64,000 bases of DNA from Nocardioides lianchengensis (GTDB lineage: Bacteria; Actinomycetota; Actinomycetes; Propionibacteriales; Nocardioidaceae). The translations under genes and the position numbers were made by a program. The DNA is taken from positions 359,790-423,789 of the forward strand of contig NZ_FMZM01000004.1 in NCBI RefSeq assembly GCF_900101465.1, read 5' to 3'. The notes beneath the pieces are model-generated. The model was given only the letters and a program-made list of their open reading frames with translations, searched no databases and was not told where the DNA came from. Positions 9,126 to 18,800 of the stretch are shown here, piece after piece; the first letter of the stretch is position 1; the number at the start of each line of letters is the position of its first letter.

Positions 9126-10046
9126 GTGAGCACCTTCCTGCGAGACCGTCGTCTCAGCCGGGCCCTCAGCGCCGAGCAGCTGGCCGGCCAGCTCGGCGTC
9201 CACCCCACCTCCGTGCTGCGCTGGGAGCGCCGCGAACGGCTGCCCGGGCCGGGCCACATCCACGGCCTGGCCCGGTCGCTGGCCGTCGACCCGGCCGCCG
9301 TCGCGCGCTTCTTCGACGAGGCCCGCACGGACGCCCCCGACCCCTCCCCCGGCGTCCGCGCGCCCGGCCTGCGCCGGCTCCGCTCGGCCGCCCGACTGCC
9401 CGCGTCCCGGGTCGCCGAGGCGGTCGGGGTGGAGCCCGCGCACGTCTACCGCTGGGAGGCCGGGCGCACCCGCCTCCCGCTGCGCCACCTGCCCACGCTG
9501 GCCGAGCTGCTGGCCGTCGAGGCGGCCGAGCTGCGGACCCTGCTGAGCACGCCGGCACCCCCGCCCGCGGTCGTCGACCGACCGCTGCGAAGGCTGCGGC
9601 GTCGTACCGGGCTGTCGCAGGAGGCGGTCGCCCGCCAGGTCGGCGCGAGCCGGCACAGCGTCGGGGCGTGGGAGCGCGGCCAGGTGCCGCCGCTGGGCGT
9701 CGTACGCCGGCTCTCGCGGGTGTACGGCGTGCCGGTGGCGACCGTCGCGCGGGCCGCCGGCGTCACCCCGCCGCCGCTGCTCGACCCGCGCCGCTGGACC
9801 CCCGGCGACCTGCCCGAGGCGCTGCGCACGCTGCGCGCGTGGAGCGGTCGGACGCAGGCCGAGCTGGCCGCGCGGGTCGGCTGCAGCGCGGACGCCGTAC
9901 GGGGCTGGGAACGGGGGCGCGGGGTCCCGTCAGCGGTGCTGCGGACCCGCCTGGAGGAGGCCTACGGGCTGCCCGCGGGCGCCCTGCTCAGGGCGTGCCC
10001 GAGAACTCCCACTCCAGGGTCGCCCGGTAGGTCTCACCCGGCCTGA
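9126..10046 (+). CDS. Protein with four tandem XRE-type helix-turn-helix units
   Basis: A 306-residue cytoplasmic protein made almost entirely of four Cro/XRE-like HTH repeats at about 3-62, 80-138, 151-209 and 229-290. Each ends its recognition region with a related signature: RWERRE, RWEAGR, AWERGQ and GWERGR. Short Pro-rich linkers separate the units, and no effector or catalytic domain is visible. The start is a GTG at 9126 with GAGGAG upstream. It diverges from the transporter operon and its last 59 bases overlap the end of the convergent galM gene. Most XRE proteins have one HTH and dimerise; four in one chain would let a monomer cover a repeated or extended site. Function unknown; a regulator is inferred. 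Confidence 0.82.
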   Translation: MSTFLRDRRLSRALSAEQLAGQLGVHPTSVLRWERRERLPGPGHIHGLARSLAVDPAAVARFFDEARTDAPDPSPGVRAPGLRRLRSAARLPASRVAEAVGVEPAHVYRWEAGRTRLPLRHLPTLAELLAVEAAELRTLLSTPAPPPAVVDRPLRRLRRRTGLSQEAVARQVGASRHSVGAWERGQVPPLGVVRRLSRVYGVPVATVARAAGVTPPPLLDPRRWTPGDLPEALRTLRAWSGRTQAELAARVGCSADAVRGWERGRGVPSAVLRTRLEEAYGLPAGALLRACPRTPTPGSPGRSHPA

Positions 10047-11007
10047 CCTGCGCGGACGGCCACTCGGGTCGGTTCGGGGAGTCCGGGAAGAGCTGCGGCT
10101 CGAGGGCGATGCCGTCGCCCTGGCGGTAGCGGCCGCCACCCGTCGACGGGTTGCTGCCGTCGAGGAAGTTGCCGGTGTAGACCTGCAGCCCGGGCTGGTC
10201 GGAGCGCAGCTCCAGCGCGATCCCGGACCGGGGCGAGACGAGGGTCGCGTGGGTCCGCAGCCCGCTGCCGCGGACGACGTAGTTGTGGTCGATCCCGTGG
10301 GCGTCGAGCAGCTGCGGATGGTCGCGGCGCAGGGCCGGGCCGAGCGGGGCAGGGTCGCGGAAGTCGAACGGGGTACCGTCGACCGGGGCGTGCCCGCCGA
10401 CCGGGATGGCGGTCGCGTCGACGGGGGTGTACTCGTCGGCGGGGATGCCCAGGACGTGGTCGTCGACGGTCCCGGAGCCCTCGCCGTCGAGGTTGAAGTA
10501 GGCGTGGTTGGTGAGGTTGATGACCGTCGGCGCGTCGGTCGTCGCGGTCATCTCGACGCGGACGACGCTGCCCTCGACGCGGTAGCGGACCTCGACCTCG
10601 ACCTCGCCGGGGAAGCCCTGGTCGCCGTCCGGGCTGACCAGGCGCAGCACCACCTCGTCGGGGGTGTGCGCGACGACGTCCCAGACCCGCCGGTCGAAGC
10701 CGTCGGGGCCGCCGTGGAGGCTGTGCCCGCGGTCGTGGGCGCCGACCACGACCTCGCGGCCGTCGAGCGGGAAGCGGCCGGCCGCGATCCGGTTGGCGTA
10801 GCGGCCGATCGTCCCGCCGAGGTACGACGTACTGGCCAGCCGGTCGGCGACGGACGCGTGGCCGAGCACCACGTTGCGGCGGGTCCCGTCGGCGCCGGCG
10901 ACCTCCAGCCGGTGGACGGTCGCGCCGAGCGGCAGCACCTCGACCACCACCCCTGGCGCGGCTCCGACAGTGAGGGTCCGGAGGGGCTGCTCAGGGGCCT
11001 GCGTCAT
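9988..11007 (-). CDS. galM: Aldose 1-epimerase (mutarotase), GalM family
   Basis: A 339-residue GalM-family enzyme that interconverts anomers of free aldoses in the cytoplasm. Family residues are visible: HSLHGG (95-100), NLTNHAYFNL with the general acid His168, and the catalytic base Glu303 in ALEPQLFPDSPN. The length is typical. The ATG at 11007 lies three bases after the operator at 11010-11023, so expression is probably controlled by the LacI regulators of the region. In this setting it may equilibrate arabinose released or imported as a particular anomer. The 3' end overlaps the convergent four-HTH gene by 59 bases. Confidence 0.92.
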   Translation of the reverse strand: MTQAPEQPLRTLTVGAAPGVVVEVLPLGATVHRLEVAGADGTRRNVVLGHASVADRLASTSYLGGTIGRYANRIAAGRFPLDGREVVVGAHDRGHSLHGGPDGFDRRVWDVVAHTPDEVVLRLVSPDGDQGFPGEVEVEVRYRVEGSVVRVEMTATTDAPTVINLTNHAYFNLDGEGSGTVDDHVLGIPADEYTPVDATAIPVGGHAPVDGTPFDFRDPAPLGPALRRDHPQLLDAHGIDHNYVVRGSGLRTHATLVSPRSGIALELRSDQPGLQVYTGNFLDGSNPSTGGGRYRQGDGIALEPQLFPDSPNRPEWPSAQVRPGETYRATLEWEFSGTP

Positions 11008-11009
11008 GA

Positions 11010-11023
11010 TGTGAACGTTAACA
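11010..11023. promoter_or_regulatory. LacI-type operator in front of galM
   Basis: TGTGAACGTTAACA, palindromic around AACGTT except for one position pair. It fills exactly the gap between the lacI-type stop codon (11024-11026) and the galM start (11007), so it would act as a roadblock or cover the ribosome-site region of galM. Confidence 0.75.
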
Positions 11024-12061
11024 TCAGGCGGGCGCTGCGGGCCCCGTCGAGCCCCGGACCACGAGCGCGGGTCGGACCAGCTCGGTGGCCGGCTCCACCT
11101 CCCCGCCGAGGGCCCGCAGGGTCAGGTCGACGGCGCTCCGGCCGAGCACCGAGAACTCCTGGCTGACCGTCGTCAGACCGGGCCAGTAGAAGGCTGCCTC
11201 GGGCACGTCGTCGAAGCCGACCACGCTCACCCGACCCGGGACGTCGACGCCGCGCTCGTGCAGGGCACGGAGTACGCCGAGGGCCATCGCGTCGTTGGCC
11301 GCGAACACCGCGGTCACCTCGGGGTCGTCGGCGATCCGCAGGCCGGCCTCGTAGCCGCTGCGGGCCGACCAGTCGCCGGGCAGCTCTGGTCCGGGCAGCA
11401 GGCCGCGGTCCTCGTGGGCCTGCCGCCACCCGTCCCGGCGCTGACCGGCCTCGACCCAGTCGGTCGGCCCCGTGACGTGGGCGACGTGGCGGTGACCCAG
11501 GTCGAGCAGGTGCTCGGTGGCCACGCCGGCGCCGGCCTCCTGGTCGATCCCGGCGGCCATCGGCTGGCCCGCGCTCACGCCCTGGACCAGCACGACCGGC
11601 ACGGAGAGGTCGAGCGAGAGCGCCCGCTCGGTGGCGGTGCGGTGGGCGACCGCCACGACCAGCGCCTCGACCGCCTCGTCGAGCAGCCGGTCGACGGCGC
11701 CCTGCAGCGACTCCGGCGCGAAGTCGGAGACACCGACCAGCGAGACGTCGTACCCGGCGTCGTGGCCGGCCTCCTGCACCGACACCGCGATCATGCTCGG
11801 GCCGTGCAGGGCCAGGTGGGCCGAGATCATCCCGATCCGCCCGGAGCGGTTGGTGGCCAGCATCCGCGCCGCGTTGTTGCGCCGGTAGCCCATCTCCTCG
11901 ATCGCGGCGAGCACCTTGACCCGGGTGTCCTCCTTGACCAGCGGCGAGTCGTTCAGCACCCGCGAGACCGTCTGGTGCGACACCCCCGCGTGCGCGGCCA
12001 CCTCGGCCATGCTCGGCGAACGCCGCCCGCTCCTGTCCCTCTGACCCGGCATGCCCCGCAT
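11024..12061 (-). CDS. LacI-family regulator, paralogue of the operon regulator
   Basis: A 345-residue LacI/GalR protein: HTH at about 18-65 with SHQTVSRVLND, hinge NNAARMLATNRS, and an effector domain with GPTDWVEAGQRRDGW, DWSARSGYEAGLRIA, VVGFDDVPEAAFYW and LTTVSQEF. It shares the recognition helix and several effector-domain blocks with the LacI protein at 3046-4104, so the two arose by duplication and may bind the same operators but different inducers. The ATG at 12061 is preferred because an upstream candidate at 12082 lies inside a hairpin; the ATG at 12052 is also possible. It is followed by galM on the same strand. Confidence 0.88.
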   Translation of the reverse strand: MRGMPGQRDRSGRRSPSMAEVAAHAGVSHQTVSRVLNDSPLVKEDTRVKVLAAIEEMGYRRNNAARMLATNRSGRIGMISAHLALHGPSMIAVSVQEAGHDAGYDVSLVGVSDFAPESLQGAVDRLLDEAVEALVVAVAHRTATERALSLDLSVPVVLVQGVSAGQPMAAGIDQEAGAGVATEHLLDLGHRHVAHVTGPTDWVEAGQRRDGWRQAHEDRGLLPGPELPGDWSARSGYEAGLRIADDPEVTAVFAANDAMALGVLRALHERGVDVPGRVSVVGFDDVPEAAFYWPGLTTVSQEFSVLGRSAVDLTLRALGGEVEPATELVRPALVVRGSTGPAAPA

Positions 12062-12067
12062 CGTAGG

Positions 12068-12102
12068 GGGCCGAGTCAGCACCAGTAGTGCTGACTCGGC
12101 CC
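12068..12102 (-). terminator. 15-bp hairpin between GH43 gene and lacI-type gene
   Basis: A perfect inverted repeat: GGGCCGAGTCAGCAC (12068-12082), loop CAGTA, and the complement at 12088-12102. It begins 38 bases after the stop of the GH43 gene and ends 6 bases before the regulator's ATG. It probably terminates the hydrolase operon. A partial third copy of the arm (TGCTGACTCG) follows at about 12111. Confidence 0.75.
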
Positions 12103-12140
12103 ACCATTGCTGCTGACTCGCCGGTGGGCGGGGTGGTGGG

Positions 12141-15100
12141 CTACCTCCTCCGGGCCTTCAGGGTGTCGGTGGCGGAGGAGCCCTGGAGGGTGGGGGTGGT
12201 GGGGACCGTGGCGGTGACCTTCCAGGTGCCCGCGCGCAGCCGGGGCAGGCGCCAGGAGGCGGTGCCGGTGCGGCTGAGGGCGAGCTCGCGGGTGGCGGTG
12301 GCCTTCCCGCCCCGGGCCAGGACCACGCGGACCCGGGCGGGGAGCTGGCCGGCCGGGTCGGTGGCGACCCGGACGGTCGCCCGCCGACCCGACACGGACA
12401 CGCGGGTGGTCGAGACGGCGCGGGTCACGGTCAGCGGGACCGCGTCCTCGTCGGCCCGGTGGCTCGCGTCGCCGTAGTAGCGGACCACGAGGGTGTGCGC
12501 GCCGGTCCGGCCGAGGTCGGCGGAGTCGACGACCACGCGCAGCCGGCCGTCCGCGAGCGTGCCCGCGGCGAGCCAGCGGCCGCCGGAGAGGACCCGCACG
12601 GTCCCGGTCGGGGCGGAGGTCCCGCCCTTGACCCGGACCACGACCGGCACGGCGGCGCCGTACCGGACCGAGCCGGGCTCGGCGGTCGCCACCACGGTCG
12701 TGGCGGCCAGCTCCGAGCCGGCCGGCGGGACGACCAGCGCGTGCGTCGCCTCCACGTTGCCGGCGACGTCGACGGCGCGGTACTCGACCGTGCCGCCGGT
12801 CCCGTCCACCGGGACCGGTCCGTCGTACGACGTCCACGCCTCGGCGCCGGCGACCCGCGTCTCCACGCGGGCGACCCCCGAGGTCGCGTCGGCCGCGCGG
12901 ACCGTGACCTGGCGGCCGACCGCGGTGGCCCGGCTGACCGGTTCGGTGGTGTCGACCAGCACCGGGACGTCGTCGGCGACGGACAGGTTGCCGGTCGTGT
13001 CGAGCGCGCGGGCGGCCACGGTGTGCCGCCCGTCGCCGGGCACGCTCACGGTGGCCGACGAGCCGGCCGTGGTGGTCCAGGCGCCGCCGTCGAGCGCGGT
13101 CTCCACCGACGTCACGCCGGTGTCGTCGGTGGCCGTGACAGCGACCGAGGCCGGGTCGGTGACCCACCAGCCGTCCTCGCCGTCCGGCTCCTGCTCGAAG
13201 GTGACGACCGGGTCGGCCGCGTCGGTGACGGTGACCGTGGCGACCGGGCGGTCGGCCGAGCCGCGGGTGACCGTGCCGGTGACGGTGAACGTCCCCGGCC
13301 CGTCGTACGACGAGGGCGCGACCGCGTCCCAGGTGACCGCGACGGGGCCGCTGGTGCCGTCCCCGAAGGTCGCGGGGACGGTCGCCGGCAGCGCCGGCGC
13401 GACCCCCTCGCGGGTGCGCACCGCGGCGTCGCCGACCGAGGCGACCAGCAGCTCGGGCTGGAAGGCCGCCCGCATGCCGTCGAGCTCGGCCTGGGTCACC
13501 GGGATGACGGTGCCGTGCCGCGGGCTGGCCGGCAGGTCCGCGGACGGGACCGAGGTCCAGTTCCCGGAGCCGATGTCGTCGGTGCGGAAGGCCAGGTAGC
13601 CCTGGCCGCCGTGGTAGCTGGGCTGGTCGACGAACATGTACCAGCGGTCCTCGACCTCGTTGTCGCGGAACACCGTCGGCCCCTCGCCGCCGGTGAACGT
13701 GCCGCCCCACGGGTTCGGCTGGTTGAGGCCGACGTCGGCCTTGACCAGCTGCCAGCCCGTCGCGGGCGAGGAGGTGGTCGGCAGCGAGCCGGTCACGGTC
13801 GCCCGCAGGTCGGTCGAGCGCTCCTGACGCGGCCGCATCACGGCCTCGTCCTTGACCACCCGGTAGTAGGTGTCGCCGTCCTGGACGACGGTCGCGTCGA
13901 TCATGCCGCGACCGGTGCCGCGCTTGACGTCGATCCAGGGCTGCGGGTCGCTGAAGGTCACGAAGTCCCGCGTCGTCACGTAGACCATCTCCTGGTACGA
14001 CGTGTTGATGTCGCGGCCCGCGGTCTCGGCGGTCGGGTAGAACGCCGAGGCCCAGTAGACGACGTACTCGCCGGCCTCCTCGTCGTAGAACGCCTCCGGC
14101 GCCCAGGTGTTGCCGGCCAGGTCGGACGAGACCTTCACGTGCCGCTGCGGCGACCAGTTGACGAGGTCGGTCGACTCCCAGATCTCGAGGTACTTGCTGC
14201 CCGTCTCCTGGGCGGTGCCGAAGTCGTTGCCTCCGTAGATCTTCAGGTCGGTGGCCAGCATCCAGAACCGGTCGCCCTCGTGGGAGCGGATGATGAACGG
14301 GTCGCGCAGCCCGCGCTCGCCGTACGTCGACTCCAGGACGGGGTCGCCGTCGTTGAGCTCGTCGTAGTCGAGCGGGTCGTTGCCCTTGCTCGCGCCGAGG
14401 TAGATCTTCTCGCCGTCGTCGGTGCTCTCGCCGGTGAAGTAGGCGAACGCGTAGGCGTCGTAGTCGGCGGGCGCGGGCGCGGGCTGGACCCGGACCACGA
14501 TCGGCCGCGAGGCGGTCGCCGCGTTGCGGGCCGCCGTCACGGTCAGCGTGACGTCGACCGGCTGCGCGCCGTACGCCGGGCGGGTGACGACGCCGGTCGC
14601 ACTGACGACGGCCGGGGCGGACGACGCCCAGGTCAACGCCGTCTCGTGCCGTCCGGCGGTCGGCAGGGTGAGGTTGCCGCGGACGTCGTCGGGCTTCACG
14701 AGCGTCACCGCGGCGACCGCCGCCTGCGCCTTGCCCGCGTCGTCCTGCTCCTCGGCCAGGACCGTGACCGCGAAGTCCTTGGTCCGGGTCACCGCGCCGC
14801 GGGTGATGGTCGCGGTGAGGGTCGCCGTCCCGTCCGGCTGGCCGTACGACGGCCGCGTGACCACGCCCGCCGCGGTGACGGCCGCGGCGTTGCTGGTCGC
14901 CCAGTTGATCGTGCTGCCGTTGGTGCCGCTCGCCGGCAGCGCCAGGTTCGCGACGACGGCGCTGGTGTCGCCGAGGGTCAGCGCGGTGCGGTCGGCCTCG
15001 GCCGCGGCGGTGCTGGTGTCCTGCGCCGACGACGCCGCCTCGGCGCCGGTCAGCGCGCGGGAGTAGACCCGGAAGTCCCGCAGCCGACCCTTGAACGACG

Positions 15101-15815
15101 CGTCGCCGGCGTACGCCGATCGGCCGAGGACGTTGCGCGTGGTGGTGCCGTCCGGCGTGCCGAGCAGCCCCGGGTTGGTGGTGAGGTTGGTGTTGGACGC
15201 GACCAGCACGCCGTCCTCGTAGAGCCGCGCCGCGCCCGGGGCGGCCGGCGTACCGCCGTCGATGCTGAGCGTGAGGTGTCTCCACTGGCCGCGGGCGACG
15301 TGCCCGGCGCGGGAGACGCTCTGCTCGCTGGCGAAGCCGTCCTCGGCGATGGTCCCGCGGTAGCGGCCGTTCGCGTCGTTGGTGGTGAACAGGTAGCCGG
15401 TCCCGTTCGGGTACGTCGCCAGGTTGCCCAGGTTGAACATGAACCAGTTGCCACTGGTCAGGGTCGGGTCGACCCAGGCGTCGAAGTCGACGGTGACGTC
15501 CTCCAGCCCGGTGAGCAGGTTGTTCGGCAGCGTGATCGCGTTGCCGCCGCTGCTCGCCCCGCCGCTGAAGGTGAAGCCGTCGCCGGCGTTCCAGGACGCC
15601 GTCCCGGCCACCGTGCCGTTGCGGCCGTTCCCGGACGAGTCGGCCGCGGTGGTGCCGCTGGTCTCGTCGAGCTTCCACCAGCCGACCAGGTCGGTGGTCA
15701 GGTCGCCCTCGACGGCCGTGGCCGGCGCCGGCGGCCCCACCACGGCCAGGCCGGCCGCCGAGACGGCCAGCGCGGCCGTCCCGGCGAGCCACGAGCGGAG
15801 CGTCCCCATCCTCAT
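12141..15815 (-). CDS. Secreted GH43-type multidomain arabinosidase (LamG, Ig-like)
   Basis: A 1224-residue secreted enzyme. In order: signal peptide (1-35), LamG/concanavalin-like domain (about 42-262), two atrophied Ig-like domains with the SLGD/TWASS pattern (275-443), a five-bladed GH43-type propeller (453-760), a Big_4-like domain, OmpL47-like Ig repeats and a final Ig-like domain ending in a basic tail. The propeller keeps three acidic motifs: LRDPF (Asp505), MIDATV and GEGPTVF, matching the Asp/Asp/Glu set of clan GH-F. It is probably an exo-acting arabinofuranosidase or related hydrolase; substrate unproven. The ATG at 15815 is chosen for its GGAAGGAAG site; ATG 15839, overlapping the GH51 stop as ATGA, is the alternative. 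Last gene of the E-D-C hydrolase operon. Confidence 0.85.
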   Translation of the reverse strand: MRMGTLRSWLAGTAALAVSAAGLAVVGPPAPATAVEGDLTTDLVGWWKLDETSGTTAADSSGNGRNGTVAGTASWNAGDGFTFSGGASSGGNAITLPNNLLTGLEDVTVDFDAWVDPTLTSGNWFMFNLGNLATYPNGTGYLFTTNDANGRYRGTIAEDGFASEQSVSRAGHVARGQWRHLTLSIDGGTPAAPGAARLYEDGVLVASNTNLTTNPGLLGTPDGTTTRNVLGRSAYAGDASFKGRLRDFRVYSRALTGAEAASSAQDTSTAAAEADRTALTLGDTSAVVANLALPASGTNGSTINWATSNAAAVTAAGVVTRPSYGQPDGTATLTATITRGAVTRTKDFAVTVLAEEQDDAGKAQAAVAAVTLVKPDDVRGNLTLPTAGRHETALTWASSAPAVVSATGVVTRPAYGAQPVDVTLTVTAARNAATASRPIVVRVQPAPAPADYDAYAFAYFTGESTDDGEKIYLGASKGNDPLDYDELNDGDPVLESTYGERGLRDPFIIRSHEGDRFWMLATDLKIYGGNDFGTAQETGSKYLEIWESTDLVNWSPQRHVKVSSDLAGNTWAPEAFYDEEAGEYVVYWASAFYPTAETAGRDINTSYQEMVYVTTRDFVTFSDPQPWIDVKRGTGRGMIDATVVQDGDTYYRVVKDEAVMRPRQERSTDLRATVTGSLPTTSSPATGWQLVKADVGLNQPNPWGGTFTGGEGPTVFRDNEVEDRWYMFVDQPSYHGGQGYLAFRTDDIGSGNWTSVPSADLPASPRHGTVIPVTQAELDGMRAAFQPELLVASVGDAAVRTREGVAPALPATVPATFGDGTSGPVAVTWDAVAPSSYDGPGTFTVTGTVTRGSADRPVATVTVTDAADPVVTFEQEPDGEDGWWVTDPASVAVTATDDTGVTSVETALDGGAWTTTAGSSATVSVPGDGRHTVAARALDTTGNLSVADDVPVLVDTTEPVSRATAVGRQVTVRAADATSGVARVETRVAGAEAWTSYDGPVPVDGTGGTVEYRAVDVAGNVEATHALVVPPAGSELAATTVVATAEPGSVRYGAAVPVVVRVKGGTSAPTGTVRVLSGGRWLAAGTLADGRLRVVVDSADLGRTGAHTLVVRYYGDASHRADEDAVPLTVTRAVSTTRVSVSGRRATVRVATDPAGQLPARVRVVLARGGKATATRELALSRTGTASWRLPRLRAGTWKVTATVPTTPTLQGSSATDTLKARRR

Positions 15816-15835
15816 CGTCGACTTCCTTCCCCGGC

Positions 15836-18800
15836 TCATCGGCCGGCCTTGGTGACCCGCAGGGCGGTGCTGCCCGACGAGGGGGCGACGCCGGCCGAGC
15901 CGGCGTACGTCGCGGTGACGCGGTAGCTGCCCGCCTTCAGGCGCGGGAGCCTGGCGGTGGCGGCGCCGCCGCGGAGGGTGACCGTGGCCCGGGCCACGAC
16001 CCGGCCGCCCTTGCGGACGACCACGGCCACGCGGCCGGTGGCGGCCACGGCGGAGCGCACCTTCACGACGGCCTTGGCCTTCTTCCGCGCGGTGGTGCGG
16101 CGGGCGGTGACCGTCGTCGACGACGACGCCCTGACCACCCGCACCGAGACCCCGTCGGTCGAGGCGGTGTGCCCCGCGTCGCCGGCGTAGGCGACGGTCA
16201 GCGCGTGCGCGCCGACCCCCAGCGTCGCGGCGGGTACGGCGAGGGTCGCCCGCCCGCCGGCCAGGGTGGCCGTCGCCCGGACCCGCGAGTCCTGCAGCAG
16301 CCGGACCGCGCCCGTCGGCGAGCCGCCGGTGACCCGCACCTGCACCCGCACCGTGCCGCCGATCGCCACCGGGTCGGTGCCGACGACGCCGGCGGTCGTG
16401 GTGACCGCCTGCGGCGCGCCGGCGGCCGGCACCTCGAGGCTCCCGGGCTCCTCGGTGTTGCCGAGGGCGTCGGTGCCGCGGTGCTGCAGGGTCGTCGCGG
16501 CCGCGCCGACCTCGACCGGCCCGTCGTACGACGTCCAGGGGCCGGTCCCGAGCCGGTACTCGATCCCGTCCAGCCCGGCTCCCGAGTCGGCGCCGGTCAG
16601 GGTGACCGTGCGCTCCTCGTCGTCCCAGGCCGCCCGGGTGACCGGCGCGGTGGTGTCGATGCCGACCACGACCGGCCGGACCTCCCCGACGTTGCCGGCC
16701 GCGTCGACGGCCCGGACCCGGACCGTGTGCTGCCCGTCGCCGGTGACCTGGACCGTGCCGGTGGCGCCGGCGATCTCGGTCCACGCGCCGTCGTCGACCT
16801 GCACCTCGAGGTGGTCGACCGAGCGGTCGTCGGTGGCGGTGACCCGGACGGTCGCGGGCTCGGCGTACCAGCCGTTGGCCGAGGTGCCCTCGACCGCCAG
16901 CTCGCTGACGACGGGGGCGGCCCCGTCCACCGTGTGCATCCGCAGGAAGGTCACCGACGACGCCGGGAACTCGTAGGTGAACGCGCCGTCGATGCCCGAG
17001 ACCTCGCGGGTCCGCGGCTTCACCGTGTTCGGCGCGGCCTTGGTGTTGGTCGCCGACAGGGCGGCGGACATCGTGGTGACGGTCGCGGTCGGCTCGACGT
17101 CCACGTCGGTCACGGTCACGTCGGTGCGCACCGGCGCGGTCGAGGTGTTGACCACCTTGGCGACCACGTCGCCGGTCGCGGTGTCGCGGGTGACGACCTG
17201 GAAGAGCTTCTCGCTCGCGTCGGCCTGGTCGTAGGTCAGCTGCAGCTCGCCGTCCTGGTAGAGCGAGATGGTCGTCCCGCTCACCACGATCTTCAGGCGG
17301 TACGTCGTCCCCGTCGTCACGCCGACGCCCTCGAGCGCCTTCACCTCGGCGGCCGCGCCGCCGTTGGCCCGCTGGAGGACCGAGCGGGTGTTGTTCCAGC
17401 CGCCCAGGTTCCACCAGTAGTAGTCGTTGGCGCCGCCGGCCGCGAAGCCGACCATGAAGCCCTCGGACCCGGCCAGCTTGGTCGCGTCCAGCTCCAGCGT
17501 GTAGTTGCTCCAGTCCTTGCCGTAGGCCCCGACCGGGACGCTGCGGGCGTCGTTGACCGAGGTCGACGACTGGACGTAGCGGCCGCCGTTCACGGCCCAG
17601 CTGCCCGACCCGGGCGTCCACTGCGCCGCGTTGTCGAAGGTGTCGGAGAAGAGCGTGTCGCCCGACCCGTTGGCCTTCACCGTGACGTTGTCGTAGGCCG
17701 CGCTGGTCGACCAGGTCGACAGGAAGACGCCGCCGTCGATGTCCTCGGGCGCGTTGACCGCGCCGTCGAACGTGCTCGGCACGACCTCGTCGCCGGGGTT
17801 GGTGCCGAAGAGCTTCTGGATCTCCCAGTTCGGGGTCTCCCACGACTCGTCGTTGTCGTACCAGATGGCGTCCGGGTTCCACTGCACGTGCGACTCGTTG
17901 GCCAGCAGCGGGGCGTACGACGCCAGCCGCACCACGTCGGCGTTCCGCGTCAGCGCCGTCATGTACGACGCCTCCGCCAGCGCGTTGCCCCACGTGTTGC
18001 CGCGCGAGGCGTACTCGCCCAGGAAGACCTGCGGCCCCTCGCGGTCGTAGTCGTCGTAGCGGTGGTTGTTGGCCAGGAACCACGACGGGTCGCGGTAGTA
18101 GTGCTCGTCGACCAGGTCCACCTTCTGGGCCCGGTTGAACGCCCAGAGGGTGTCGAAGCGGCTGCCGGAGGAGTCCGGGCCGGAGTTCGAGATGATCTTG
18201 ATGTCGGGGTAGCGCGCCGCGATCGCGTCGCGGAACGCCGGGAAGTTGGCCTCGAAGGTCGTGGTGTTCTCCTCGTTGCCGAGGCCGATCATGTCGAGGC
18301 CGAACGGCTCCGGGTGCCCGAGGGCCGCGCGCTTGGCGCCCCACTCGGTGGTCACGTCGCCGTTGGCGAACTCGATCAGGTCCACGGTGTCGTCGACCCA
18401 GCGCTGGATCAGCTGCGGGTCGTGCATCTCCGGGATCGTCGAGCCGCAGCCGTTGGCACCGACCGAGACGACCGGGAGCGGCTCCGCACCGAGGTCCTCG
18501 GCGAGCTCGAAGTACTCGAGGTAGCCGATGCCGTAGGTCTGGTTGTAGCCCCAGAAGTTCTTGTTCGTCGGCCGCTCCTCGACCGGGCCGATGGTCTCCT
18601 TCCACTGGTAGGTCCGCTGGCGGTCGGCGTACCCGCTCTCCTCGTAGGTCTTGAAGGTGCCGACGTTGGTGACGCAGCCGCCCGGGAAGCGCAGGAAGCC
18701 GGGGTCCATCGCGGCGACCTTCTCCATCAGGTCCTTGCGCAGCGGCGAGCGGCCGTTGACCGGGCCGACCCAGGTGTCGCGCGGGAAGACCGAGACCATG

